A stretch of 64,000 nt of DNA from Fen-1362 sp964597035 (lineage in GTDB: Bacteria > Planctomycetota > Phycisphaerae > Sedimentisphaerales > Anaerobacaceae): positions 26,340 to 90,339 of the forward strand of contig CAZQWM010000007.1 in NCBI GenBank assembly GCA_964597035.1, read 5' to 3'. The notes below the pieces were generated by a model. The model was not told where the DNA came from and searched no databases. It was given only the letters and a program-made list of their open reading frames with translations. The first letter of the stretch is position 1, and each line of letters starts with the position of its first letter. The translations under genes and the position numbers were made by a program. Shown here piece after piece: positions 17,009 through 24,064 of the stretch.

Positions 17009-17986
17009 TTGCGAGTTCTCTCAGGTATTCAGCCGTCGGGTCGGCTGCACATCGGCAACTACTTCGGTGCGATGCGCCAGCACATCCAGATGCAGCAGGG
17101 CAACGAATGCTTTTTCTTTATCGCCGACTATCACGCACTGACGAGTAATCCTTCGCCGAAAGAAGTTGAACAATTCACACTGGATGTCGCTATGGACTAC
17201 ATATCGCTTGGTCTTGATACCGAAAAGACGGTTTTCTGGCGGCAAAGCGACGTGCCTGAGGTTACGGAGCTGACGTGGCTTTTTTCGTGCGTTACGCCTA
17301 TGGGGCTTTTGCACAGGTGCACCAGCTACAAAGACAAGGTGGCACAGGGATTAAGCCCGAATCACGGGCTTTTCGCGTATCCGGTTCTTCAGGCGGCGGA
17401 TATCCTTATATATAAGAGCGATGTGGTACCGGTAGGTGCCGACCAGAAGCAGCATATCGAGCTAACGCGGGATATAGCCGGTTATTTCAATAATACATAC
17501 GGTGAGATTTTCCCGTTGCCGAGGGACTATATAATCGAATCAGTGGCGGTGGTACCGGGCGTTGACGGGCGCAAGATGAGCAAAAGCTACGGCAATACCA
17601 TAGAGATGTTCGAGCCGGAAAAGAGTATCAAAAACAAAGTGATGAAGATTGTTACCGATTCGACGCCGGTGGAGGAGCCAAAGAATCCGGACAAATGCAA
17701 CGTCTTTGCACTATTGAAGCTGTTTGCGCCGCCGGAAGAGCTGGCACAATGGGAACAAAGGTATCGCAAAGGCCCGATGGGATACGGTGAGGCGAAGAAA
17801 CGATTAGCGGAGCTTATTGTGGAATTTTTCAGGCCATACCGACAAAAACGAACCGAGCTGGAGAACAATCCCAACCAATTAAAACAAATACTGGCCAAAG
17901 GCGCCGAGCGTGCCAGAGCCATCGCGAAGGTAACGCTGGCAGAGGCACGCAAAGCGGTCGGACTGGGCGAGTATTATGGCAGATAA
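17009..17986 (+). CDS. trpS: Tryptophanyl-tRNA synthetase
   Basis: Class Ic aminoacyl-tRNA synthetase that charges tRNA-Trp in the cytoplasm. The 325-residue product has the HIGH-type signature HIGN (14-17) after SGIQPSGRL, the MGLLHRCTSYKDK substrate-binding region, the VPVGADQKQHIELTRD block and the KMSKS loop (RKMSKSYGNT, near residue 190). All catalytic elements are intact. The start is TTG at 17009, supported by an AAAGGAG site seven bases upstream and by the family N-terminus. The stop overlaps the next gene by 11 bases. Confidence 0.96.
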   Translation: MRVLSGIQPSGRLHIGNYFGAMRQHIQMQQGNECFFFIADYHALTSNPSPKEVEQFTLDVAMDYISLGLDTEKTVFWRQSDVPEVTELTWLFSCVTPMGLLHRCTSYKDKVAQGLSPNHGLFAYPVLQAADILIYKSDVVPVGADQKQHIELTRDIAGYFNNTYGEIFPLPRDYIIESVAVVPGVDGRKMSKSYGNTIEMFEPEKSIKNKVMKIVTDSTPVEEPKNPDKCNVFALLKLFAPPEELAQWEQRYRKGPMGYGEAKKRLAELIVEFFRPYRQKRTELENNPNQLKQILAKGAERARAIAKVTLAEARKAVGLGEYYGR

Positions 17987-18233
17987 GCTGGTTACCATTG
18001 CTGAGTATATGGATTCGATTCAGGCCGAAATAGCGGTACAGCGCCTAACCAACTCCGGGGTAAGGGCAATTCTCTCCGGCCAATATGCAGCAAATATATA
18101 CGCGGGCGTCCCCGCCATTGCGAGGATCCAACTTCAGGTGATGGAAAGTAACGCAGACGAGGCCAGGCAGATACTCGAAGCGGAAGACAAGACCGACCAG
18201 ACGAATGAACCGCAAGAGCAGCAGGAGCAGTAG
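17976..18233 (+). CDS. DUF2007 domain protein
   Basis: An 85-residue small protein of the DUF2007 family, named for a putative signal-transducing role without direct proof. The domain pattern is YMDSIQAEIAVQRLTNSGVRAILSG followed by IQLQVMESNADEARQILE; a short acidic Gln-rich tail ends the chain. It overlaps trpS by 11 bases and its stop abuts the scpA start (TAGATG), so the three genes are translationally packed. Domains of this type are often fused to or placed beside membrane and chromosome proteins; no specific job can be assigned. Confidence 0.85.
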   Translation: MADKLVTIAEYMDSIQAEIAVQRLTNSGVRAILSGQYAANIYAGVPAIARIQLQVMESNADEARQILEAEDKTDQTNEPQEQQEQ

Positions 18234-19238
18234 ATGTCGGACTATCGAGTCAATCTTGAGATATTCGCGGGGCCGATGGACCTGCTGCTGCACCTTGTGC
18301 GCAAAGAAGAGGTCGATATCTACGATATCCCGATAGCGAAAATTACCGACCAGTACATACATTATATCGAGCTGCTAAAGCAGCTCGACATAGACATCGC
18401 GGGGGATTTCCTGGTAATGGCAGCGACGCTGATGCAGATAAAGTCGGCCATGCTGCTGCCGAAGGCGCCGGGCGACGAGCTTTCGGCGGAAGAGCTGGCA
18501 GACCCGCGTGCGGAGCTAATCCGGCAACTACTCGAATACAAAAGGTTCAAAGACGCCGCGAACCTGCTCGCCGCCGCTGCCGAGGAGCAAAGCGACCGGT
18601 TTGCCAGGCCCGATACTGTAATCGAGCGATTGAAACCGGATGCCGAGCCGGAGGTGGACCTCGACCAGATAAGCATTTGGGATTTATTAGAGGCCTTCGA
18701 CACGCTTATGGTGGCGACGGGGGCAAGATACGATATAAGTCACATCACGGATGATACGCCCATCGACCTGTACCAGATAGAGATTCTGCACCGGCTGCAG
18801 GCGGAGGGTTCGATGAGCTTCGCGCGGATTTTCGAGGGGCGAACAGCTCGGCTGGTACTTGTCGGATTGTTCCTGGCGGTTTTGGAATTAATAAAAGAGC
18901 AGTTAACCTCGGCGGAACAGCCGGAGGCAGGTGGGGCAATTTATCTGCGCGCGCTTACGGAAGTGCCGGCTGAGGAAGCCGTCCGCAAGGCAATAATCGC
19001 AGCGGAAGCGGCCTCGGCCCAGGCCGAGAAGGAAAAAGCGACACAGGCAACCAGACCGCCAATACCGATTACGGAGCTGCCGGCAAAGACACCTTCTACG
19101 GCCGGCGAGCAGGAAGACGCAACACAGGAAGAAATGCCGCCAATACCTATCGCAGAGATACCAGCAGAACGCGGGACAAAACGTTCGGCTGAGAAGCTGG
19201 AACCTTCAAGCGGCGAAGCACCGCAACATACGGATTAG
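18234..19238 (+). CDS. scpA: Segregation and condensation protein A
   Basis: The kleisin subunit that links SMC heads in the bacterial condensin. The N-terminal part is typical (LEIFAGPMDLLLHLVRKEEVDIYDIPI, QLDIDIAGDFLVMAATLMQIKSAMLLP) and the winged-helix C-domain follows (SFARIFEGRTARLVLVGLFLAVLELIKE). The 334-residue length exceeds the usual 230-260 because of a tail of about 85 residues rich in Ala, Glu and Pro that holds two near-copies of PPIPITELPA / PPIPIAEIPA. The partner scpB is not in this window. ATG directly follows the DUF2007 stop. Confidence 0.93.
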   Translation: MSDYRVNLEIFAGPMDLLLHLVRKEEVDIYDIPIAKITDQYIHYIELLKQLDIDIAGDFLVMAATLMQIKSAMLLPKAPGDELSAEELADPRAELIRQLLEYKRFKDAANLLAAAAEEQSDRFARPDTVIERLKPDAEPEVDLDQISIWDLLEAFDTLMVATGARYDISHITDDTPIDLYQIEILHRLQAEGSMSFARIFEGRTARLVLVGLFLAVLELIKEQLTSAEQPEAGGAIYLRALTEVPAEEAVRKAIIAAEAASAQAEKEKATQATRPPIPITELPAKTPSTAGEQEDATQEEMPPIPIAEIPAERGTKRSAEKLEPSSGEAPQHTD

Positions 19239-19255
19239 AAAAACGCGATTAGCAT

Positions 19256-19284
19256 TTGACAGCGAAAAGCCGGCCCTATAGAAT
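19256..19284 (+). promoter_or_regulatory. sigma-70 promoter of trxA
   Basis: TTGACA (19256-19261) and TAGAAT (19279-19284) are separated by 17 bases, one mismatch from consensus overall. The predicted start is about 33 bases before the trxA ATG, which has an AAAGGAG ribosome site. This separates trxA from the scpA transcript. Confidence 0.75.
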
Positions 19285-19323
19285 CGCCTGCATCGTGGAA
19301 CTAAGTTTGGAAAGGAGTCGACA

Positions 19324-19650
19324 ATGGCTGGTAACGTAATAGAACTGACTGATGCGGATTTCGATGATATGATTCATAAATCAGAAGTACCCGTGCTGGT
19401 TGACTTCTGGGCACCCTGGTGCGGCCCGTGTATAATGATGGCCCCGATAACCGAAGAGATTGCAAAGGGCTACGCAGACAAGGCAAAGGTCTGCAAGGTT
19501 AATACAGACGATGCGCGTGACAGCGCTATGGAGTTCGGGATAAGCGCGATACCCACTATCATTCTGTTCAAGGGCGGGCAAGTCCAGCAAAAATGGGTAG
19601 GCCTGACCAGCAAGAAGGACCTTTCAGCTGCGATAGACAAGTTGCTTTGA
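19324..19650 (+). CDS. trxA: Thioredoxin
   Basis: A 108-residue cytoplasmic disulfide reductase. The active site is FWAPWCGPC with redox Cys33 and Cys36, the cis-proline is in AIPTIILFKGG, and the fold is complete (VIELTDADF at the start, KKDLSAAIDKLL at the end). It has its own promoter. Its partner trxB lies 4.4 kb away on the opposite strand, pointing toward it, with an AT-rich block of secreted-protein genes in between. Confidence 0.97.
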   Translation: MAGNVIELTDADFDDMIHKSEVPVLVDFWAPWCGPCIMMAPITEEIAKGYADKAKVCKVNTDDARDSAMEFGISAIPTIILFKGGQVQQKWVGLTSKKDLSAAIDKLL

Positions 19651-19682
19651 ATAATCAATCATTGAACATATTTTTTCTATGG

Positions 19683-19800
19683 CTATGGATTCTGAACCGA
19701 CAGGTCTTCGAGCGATATCCAGTCGATGGCCGAGGACAAAGCCGATGAATACCTGAACCGGTATATCGCTAAGTCATGTCGAAAAAGACAGAATCCTCTA
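19683..19800 (-). pseudogene. Possible gene remnant similar to the end of the neighbouring lipoprotein
   Basis: The 288-base stretch between trxA and the lipoprotein gene has no intact gene. On the minus strand a 39-codon open stretch without a start ends in IDWISLEDLSVQNP and a TAG stop. This resembles NDWISYDLSDYLRRK at the end of the lipoprotein encoded just upstream, which suggests a decayed second copy. The similarity is short, so this is tentative. Confidence 0.3.
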
Positions 19801-19938
19801 TCAGTCACCCGGCTTTGTCGCTAATAATTCTTTTGACAAGCCGAGTTCGTCGAAATATGCCTTGAGCTGTTCTGATTTTATGTAATCATCATAAACAGCG
19901 TTATAGCCATTGCTGCGCGAAGATGCTGAAGTCTGAAA

Positions 19939-20532
19939 TCATTTTCGCCGTAAGTAATCGCTAAGGTCATACGATATCCAGTCATTGCCATAAATCTTTT
20001 TACTGTCCCAGATGTAAGGAATTACGTATGTGCCATCGCCCGTGGCTATCATCATGCGTTTTATATCCCAGATGTCTGTTCCGAGGTTCCAGCATCTTCC
20101 TCTTTTTTCTGATTCTTTGACTGCTTTTGCTAGAAGCTCGACACTTTTGCCTAAGGCTCCTTCTGTGACTTCAAACGTAACATGCCACTTTTCGGGGTCT
20201 GGCTCACCGAAGGTCTCAAAGAAAGCTATTCTTCTTACATTACTCGAGGAGATTTCAGGCCATATTTGCCTCAAGGTAAGACACGCTTTCCAGCCATTTG
20301 GAAGGGATTTGCAGGGTGGTGTGCAACCTAAGCTAGCATAAAGAACCTTTTCAAATTCCTGCCAATCTTCCACACGTCCTTGGCTACAAAGATGTCCATT
20401 AGCGTTCACTTCACTGAAATAATCCAAGACCTCTTCTAGTTTTTGGCAGTGGTCACAAGTTGAATTCTGGGAACCGCAACCTGCCAGAGAAACCAGAGCT
20501 GATATACAAATTGTCAAAAGTTTTCTTTGCAT
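19939..20532 (-). CDS. Cys-rich hypothetical lipoprotein
   Basis: A 197-residue protein I do not recognise. It has a lipoprotein signal (LTICISALVSLAGCGS, lipobox LAGC), then a Cys-containing N-terminal part (CDHCQKLEE, LGCTPPCKSL, KACLTL) and a mixed C-terminal domain with RCWNLGTDIWDIKRMM. The start at 20532 is chosen because AAAGGGGG lies eight bases before the ATG; an upstream in-frame ATG would overlap the preceding gene. It follows the interrupted beta-helix protein by 16 bases, so the two are likely co-expressed. After its TGA the same frame stays open for 45 more codons (to 19801) with protein-like composition. Confidence 0.7.
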   Translation of the reverse strand: MQRKLLTICISALVSLAGCGSQNSTCDHCQKLEEVLDYFSEVNANGHLCSQGRVEDWQEFEKVLYASLGCTPPCKSLPNGWKACLTLRQIWPEISSSNVRRIAFFETFGEPDPEKWHVTFEVTEGALGKSVELLAKAVKESEKRGRCWNLGTDIWDIKRMMIATGDGTYVIPYIWDSKKIYGNDWISYDLSDYLRRK

Positions 20533-20548
20533 AAGTGTGCCCCCTTTC

Positions 20549-23215
20549 TTATTCAACTCTAACACTATAGATATCTTCACGTCCCTTAACACGGACATCT
20601 TCATAGGGTGCTCTACCTGAAACAGGGTCAATCGATGTGTTGTTGATTGCCTCCATTATCGCATAGAATAATGCTTCATTGTCCCGAAGTTCGGTCCATT
20701 CTATGTAAGAGAATTCGCTGAATTCGGAGTCACCTCCTTGCGGGCATATATCATACCATCCCTGGTAAAGAGGACTTCTGAGTGCCCAGCTCATATCTGA
20801 ATCCGGTCCATCAAACATCCATTTACTGCCATCCTCTTCTCCCTCTTTAAGTTCACCTCCGTCTAACTTAAGGCGGGCAGTATAGCAAACATCAAAATGG
20901 GCGAATAATAAATGAGTAAAGTCTCCCATTTGTGCAAAGCTTAAGTTTCTTGCATTTTCATAGCCGGCGGGAAGTGCGACACACCAACTCGGCGCCTGGT
21001 CTGGATTAGCATAATCTGACCTTCTTGCAGAAAATGTGATACCATCACTGAGTTTGATGCAAGTTCTAAGCACTGCATTGGCATCTTCACCGATTTTATA
21101 GTTTCCATGGCCATTGTAATAGATATATTTGATATTTCTATTCTGGATAAACCATGCGATATTTGTTGAGATAGCTTCGCCACCTTTCAACTCATATTTA
21201 TAGTTAAATGCCTGCCTTACCATACCTGTAACTCTCCTGTTTGTAAACCAGTCAGTCCAGTTGTCAGGAAGTATGATAAGCGAGTCAACACCGGCAGGGA
21301 CATCTTCCGGGTCGAAACCCTTTGTTGTGGGTACTTTCACAACCGGCGGAAGCGACAGGGGACTTGACCTGACAACTGTTTCCTCAGAAAGTAATGCTCC
21401 TGTAGAAACTTCAAAGCTTAAATATGCTAGTGCATTTGAGGATGTTACAGATGCAGGTACAAATCCATTTGCATTTTCTCCGGGATATGTCTGGCTCCAT
21501 ACCTGGCTATCGTTTAAGTTGAACGCCTTTACTGTTATCTGATTGGGCGCTGCCGAGTAAGCACAGAAGTTATAGGGCTCATTGAGGTAATATGCTTCAG
21601 GGCAGCATAAGTACTTCATCGGGCTGTCAAAGTTAAGGGTTTGGATGTTTGAACAGGTTAACTTTCCGCTGCCATTTACACTAATCACCTTTAACTCACA
21701 GCAACCGTCACCGAGTTCGTATAGATTAACCCTTGCTTTCTCGCCTTGCCTAAAACCGAACATGTCATCTTCAAAACATCCGTTAACGAAGAGAAAGGCA
21801 TTTATAGTATCAGTATGATAACCACTGATACTTACTTCGACATAGCCGCTGCTGGTGTCCAGGGATGTGTTTATCTGTATGTTTGGGTCAGTAGAAGGCT
21901 CGCCTGTCTCCTGCCATTCGCTGGCCAGGATTGCGTAATCCCGGAAGTTGATTATGCCGTCTTCAAATATGTCAGGCTCTGTGTTGTACATCTTCATATC
22001 AACTTCCTCCATCCATTTCTGCGCGAACCAGGCAAAGGTAAGGAAGTCATCGGGGTCAAGCCAGTTCTCAGCTATTATCTGGAGGTCGCCAAGGTCAACA
22101 TATCCAGAATCATCCAAATCCCTAAGCTTAATTTCGTACGCTTCAGCATAGTCTAAAAGCCAGTATTCAGCGATGATTGAAAGGTCATCAATGTCAACGG
22201 TAAGGCTGTTATCCAGGTCTGATTGGAGCGTGGAGCTTCCGACATCAGAATGATCCCAGTTGGAGTAGTGGAACCCGAGATCAGTCATGCCGCTGTCCGG
22301 CTTGTCGTTCATGCTTGTCGTTGTTCCCATAATAGTTGTGTCTATAATGTCCTGGTAGCCGGCATCAACAAAGGCGCTGTCCTGCCTGAGATATACGTTA
22401 TCTATCTCATAGCCTGAAAATGGATTCGTGCCACTTTCTATTATTATCCCAAAATCAGCCGGGGCAAAGTAGTATATATGCTCTGAGGAGGGGTATTCTG
22501 GATTTAACCAGCTCCCATTGTTAAGGAATAGGTCAATCCAGAAATCTCCATTCACCATCACATAATTATACCCATTGCTTCCAGCAGATATGTTGTTGAT
22601 TACCACCGGCTCCACTATATTTGTACCATCAACCATCTCAATCCATATACCGTAGTAATTGTCATAGCATGTATTTTGTTCTATGTTAACCATATCCAGG
22701 CTGGGGTCAAATGTCCCATCATAAGCCCTATGGAACGCTTGAATGGCGATGTCGTTCCAGTAGCATAGGTTGTTGGTTATCTTTGTTTGGTTGGGGCCGT
22801 ATGACTTTATACCCACATGGCAAAATTCAACTATGTTGTGTTCTATGAATTTTCTTAATCTCTTGTTGCGGTTTTCAATGCCAGAATTGGCATCTTGTAC
22901 AAGCGAATACCTTATTTCACAGTTGGAAGAGGCAGACTCCTCAATAAGTATGCCTTTCCAGTAATCTGAGGGCGAGCTTTCTGTGTCAGCCATGTGAGCG
23001 CAGAGGTCAGACGGAAGGCCTCTGCTGATGTATGTACCATTGTTGCGGACATAAAGTCCGGTATTCTCGGTCCATTCAATGGTCGCACCTGGCTCATGTA
23101 TGAGATAGCCGCCATCCACAATAATGTCAGAAGTTGCGTGATATTCCTGGTCCGATTGAAGGATGAATGTATCTATTATTGTTCCTCCGATATCAATCAT
23201 AGATTTTACTTTCAT
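20549..23215 (-). CDS. Large open part of the interrupted protein (888 codons)
   Basis: This is how an automatic caller would annotate the region: ATG at 23215, one codon after the TAG. It has AAAGG about 12 bases upstream but no export signal, although every recognisable part (beta-helix with Asn/Gly-rich turns, dockerin-like DLDDSGYVDLGDLQII, Asp-rich surface) is typical of exported proteins. If translated alone it would stay in the cytoplasm. The final 240 residues hold the caspase-like region: a hydrophobic strand then YNGHG, about 80 residues later LLFAHFDVCYTARL, and a tail SEFSYIEWTELRDNEALFYAIMEA. The catalytic assignment is inference from the motif pair only. Confidence 0.6.
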   Translation of the reverse strand: MKVKSMIDIGGTIIDTFILQSDQEYHATSDIIVDGGYLIHEPGATIEWTENTGLYVRNNGTYISRGLPSDLCAHMADTESSPSDYWKGILIEESASSNCEIRYSLVQDANSGIENRNKRLRKFIEHNIVEFCHVGIKSYGPNQTKITNNLCYWNDIAIQAFHRAYDGTFDPSLDMVNIEQNTCYDNYYGIWIEMVDGTNIVEPVVINNISAGSNGYNYVMVNGDFWIDLFLNNGSWLNPEYPSSEHIYYFAPADFGIIIESGTNPFSGYEIDNVYLRQDSAFVDAGYQDIIDTTIMGTTTSMNDKPDSGMTDLGFHYSNWDHSDVGSSTLQSDLDNSLTVDIDDLSIIAEYWLLDYAEAYEIKLRDLDDSGYVDLGDLQIIAENWLDPDDFLTFAWFAQKWMEEVDMKMYNTEPDIFEDGIINFRDYAILASEWQETGEPSTDPNIQINTSLDTSSGYVEVSISGYHTDTINAFLFVNGCFEDDMFGFRQGEKARVNLYELGDGCCELKVISVNGSGKLTCSNIQTLNFDSPMKYLCCPEAYYLNEPYNFCAYSAAPNQITVKAFNLNDSQVWSQTYPGENANGFVPASVTSSNALAYLSFEVSTGALLSEETVVRSSPLSLPPVVKVPTTKGFDPEDVPAGVDSLIILPDNWTDWFTNRRVTGMVRQAFNYKYELKGGEAISTNIAWFIQNRNIKYIYYNGHGNYKIGEDANAVLRTCIKLSDGITFSARRSDYANPDQAPSWCVALPAGYENARNLSFAQMGDFTHLLFAHFDVCYTARLKLDGGELKEGEEDGSKWMFDGPDSDMSWALRSPLYQGWYDICPQGGDSEFSEFSYIEWTELRDNEALFYAIMEAINNTSIDPVSGRAPYEDVRVKGREDIYSVRVE

Positions 23216-23218
23216 GGG

Positions 23219-23479
23219 CTATTTTGAACCTTTGCGGCTCTGTTGCCTTTCTGCCCTTTTGCTGTCGCGCAATTCTGAAAAAGCTGAATACAGTTTCATT
23301 CCGAACAAATCTGTTTCTTCTAAAGAAGAGGTGAATACCATTTTCTTGTCCTTCTTCAGAATGGTACCGTACTTGACTTCCGTCTGTGCCCTGCTTAAGC
23401 TGCTGATGTCCCTGGCAAAACAAATGGAGCTTGGTATCAGAATATGTAAACAAAATAAAGTTATTTTTCTTCCCCACAT
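23219..23479 (-). CDS. Signal-peptide fragment upstream of the TAG (86 codons)
   Basis: An 86-residue open frame with an excellent start: TTGACA-N18-TAATAT promoter, then AAAGGAG eight bases before ATG. The first 24 residues form a Sec signal (hydrophobic LFCLHILIPSSICFA then RD). The remaining 60 residues are charged and end RQQSRKGSK before TAG. It is in the same frame as the 888-codon segment and is best read as the N-terminal part of that protein, not as an independent gene. Confidence 0.6.
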   Translation of the reverse strand: MWGRKITLFCLHILIPSSICFARDISSLSRAQTEVKYGTILKKDKKMVFTSSLEETDLFGMKLYSAFSELRDSKRAERQQSRKGSK

Positions 23480-23510
23480 AATCAATCTCCTTTCCACAAA
23501 TTATGGATGT

Positions 23511-23540
23511 ATATTACGCCCGGGCCATAAATACTGTCAA
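23511..23540 (-). promoter_or_regulatory. sigma-70 promoter of the secreted-protein/lipoprotein operon
   Basis: On the minus strand TTGACA (23540-23535) and TAATAT (23516-23511) are separated by 18 bases. The predicted start near 23504 gives a leader of about 25 bases before the ATG at 23479. This places the true 5' end of the island operon at the signal-peptide segment. Confidence 0.7.
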
Positions 23541-23717
23541 TCCAGATTTTTCAAATAATCCATAATGGTTTCAGCTATCCTTTTTAACCGTTTCCTGCCG
23601 AAGGTGTTCCTTGCCCGCCGTGTATTCTCTTAATCATAGGCAAGTTTATAGATATTTCAATATTATTCTTAATTTTTATTTTTGACTTCTGCGCATTTGC
23701 TTTCTGCCTTTTGTCTT

Positions 23718-23820
23718 CCTTTTTGGCATGCCAATCAAAAAGGGCACCGCCGCAATCACGCTCGGTCTAGGCCCGCAAGAGCCCGGAAGGACGTGAAAGC
23801 CAAGCGATGCCCTTTTGGCA
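23718..23820. other. Structured non-coding element with competing hairpins
   Basis: The 585-base gap between trxB and the secreted-protein gene holds no gene. Within it three arms can pair in two ways. CCTTTTTGGC (23718-23727) pairs with GCCAA-TC-AAAAAGG (23730-23743), giving a hairpin around the perfect palindrome TTGGCATGCCAA. Alternatively AAAAGGGCA (23738-23746) pairs with TGCCCTTTT (23808-23816), enclosing CACG/CGTG and a GGAA-loop hairpin (CC-GGAA-GG near 23784). It could be a small RNA, a 3' structure of the trxB transcript or the ends of a decayed mobile element. The remaining sequence (23821-24064) is AT-rich and shows nothing clear. Confidence 0.4.
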
Positions 23821-24064
23821 ACGTAGGTGTTTTGCGTCGCGGCTTAAGTAAAGCAGCGGCGCTCTCTGTATAGAAATAAAGAGCACCGAGTATCCAAACG
23901 TTCCTTCACATCTAATCTTGCGGTTTAGACCGAAACGTCTGAAATCTCAGTACTATTTAATTTTTGGCGGTTTTCCCTCCGTCGTTGGCATTTTATGCTT
24001 CGTGGATATTATATTGCATGTGAAATTATAACAATACTTTTCGGTTAATTGATTCACAAGATAA

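Larger units (their letters stand above)
20549..23479 (-). pseudogene. Secreted beta-helix/dockerin/caspase-like protein interrupted by an in-frame TAG
   Basis: One reading frame of about 976 codons carrying a TAG at 23221-23219. Before it, 86 codons start at ATG 23479 with an AAAGGAG site and a strong promoter, and encode a signal peptide (ITLFCLHILIPSSICFA) plus a short charged region. After it, the same frame continues for 888 codons from ATG 23215. That part has right-handed beta-helix repeats (about 25-320), dockerin-like calcium-loop units ending in AEYWL, AENWL and ASEWQ (about 330-440), a beta-sandwich region, and a C-terminal domain with YYNGHG and AHFDVCYTA that resembles the His/Cys dyad of clan CD peptidases. 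The large part alone has no signal peptide. Either a nonsense-mutated gene, a sequencing error, or two coupled genes. Confidence 0.65.

Noticed and set aside
23219..23221. Pyrrolysine or other programmed recoding at the TAG
   Set aside because: TAG is an ordinary stop in several intact genes here, no pyl genes are visible in the window, and the nearby MtaA-like gene has no internal TAG.
23760..23810. Resemblance to SRP RNA (CCGGAAGGA loop) or to a cyclic di-GMP riboswitch (GGACGTGAAAGCC)
   Set aside because: Only the GGAA loop and a few bases match. The symmetric loop with AGCA of SRP RNA is missing, and the second helix of the riboswitch is absent, so neither identification is supportable.
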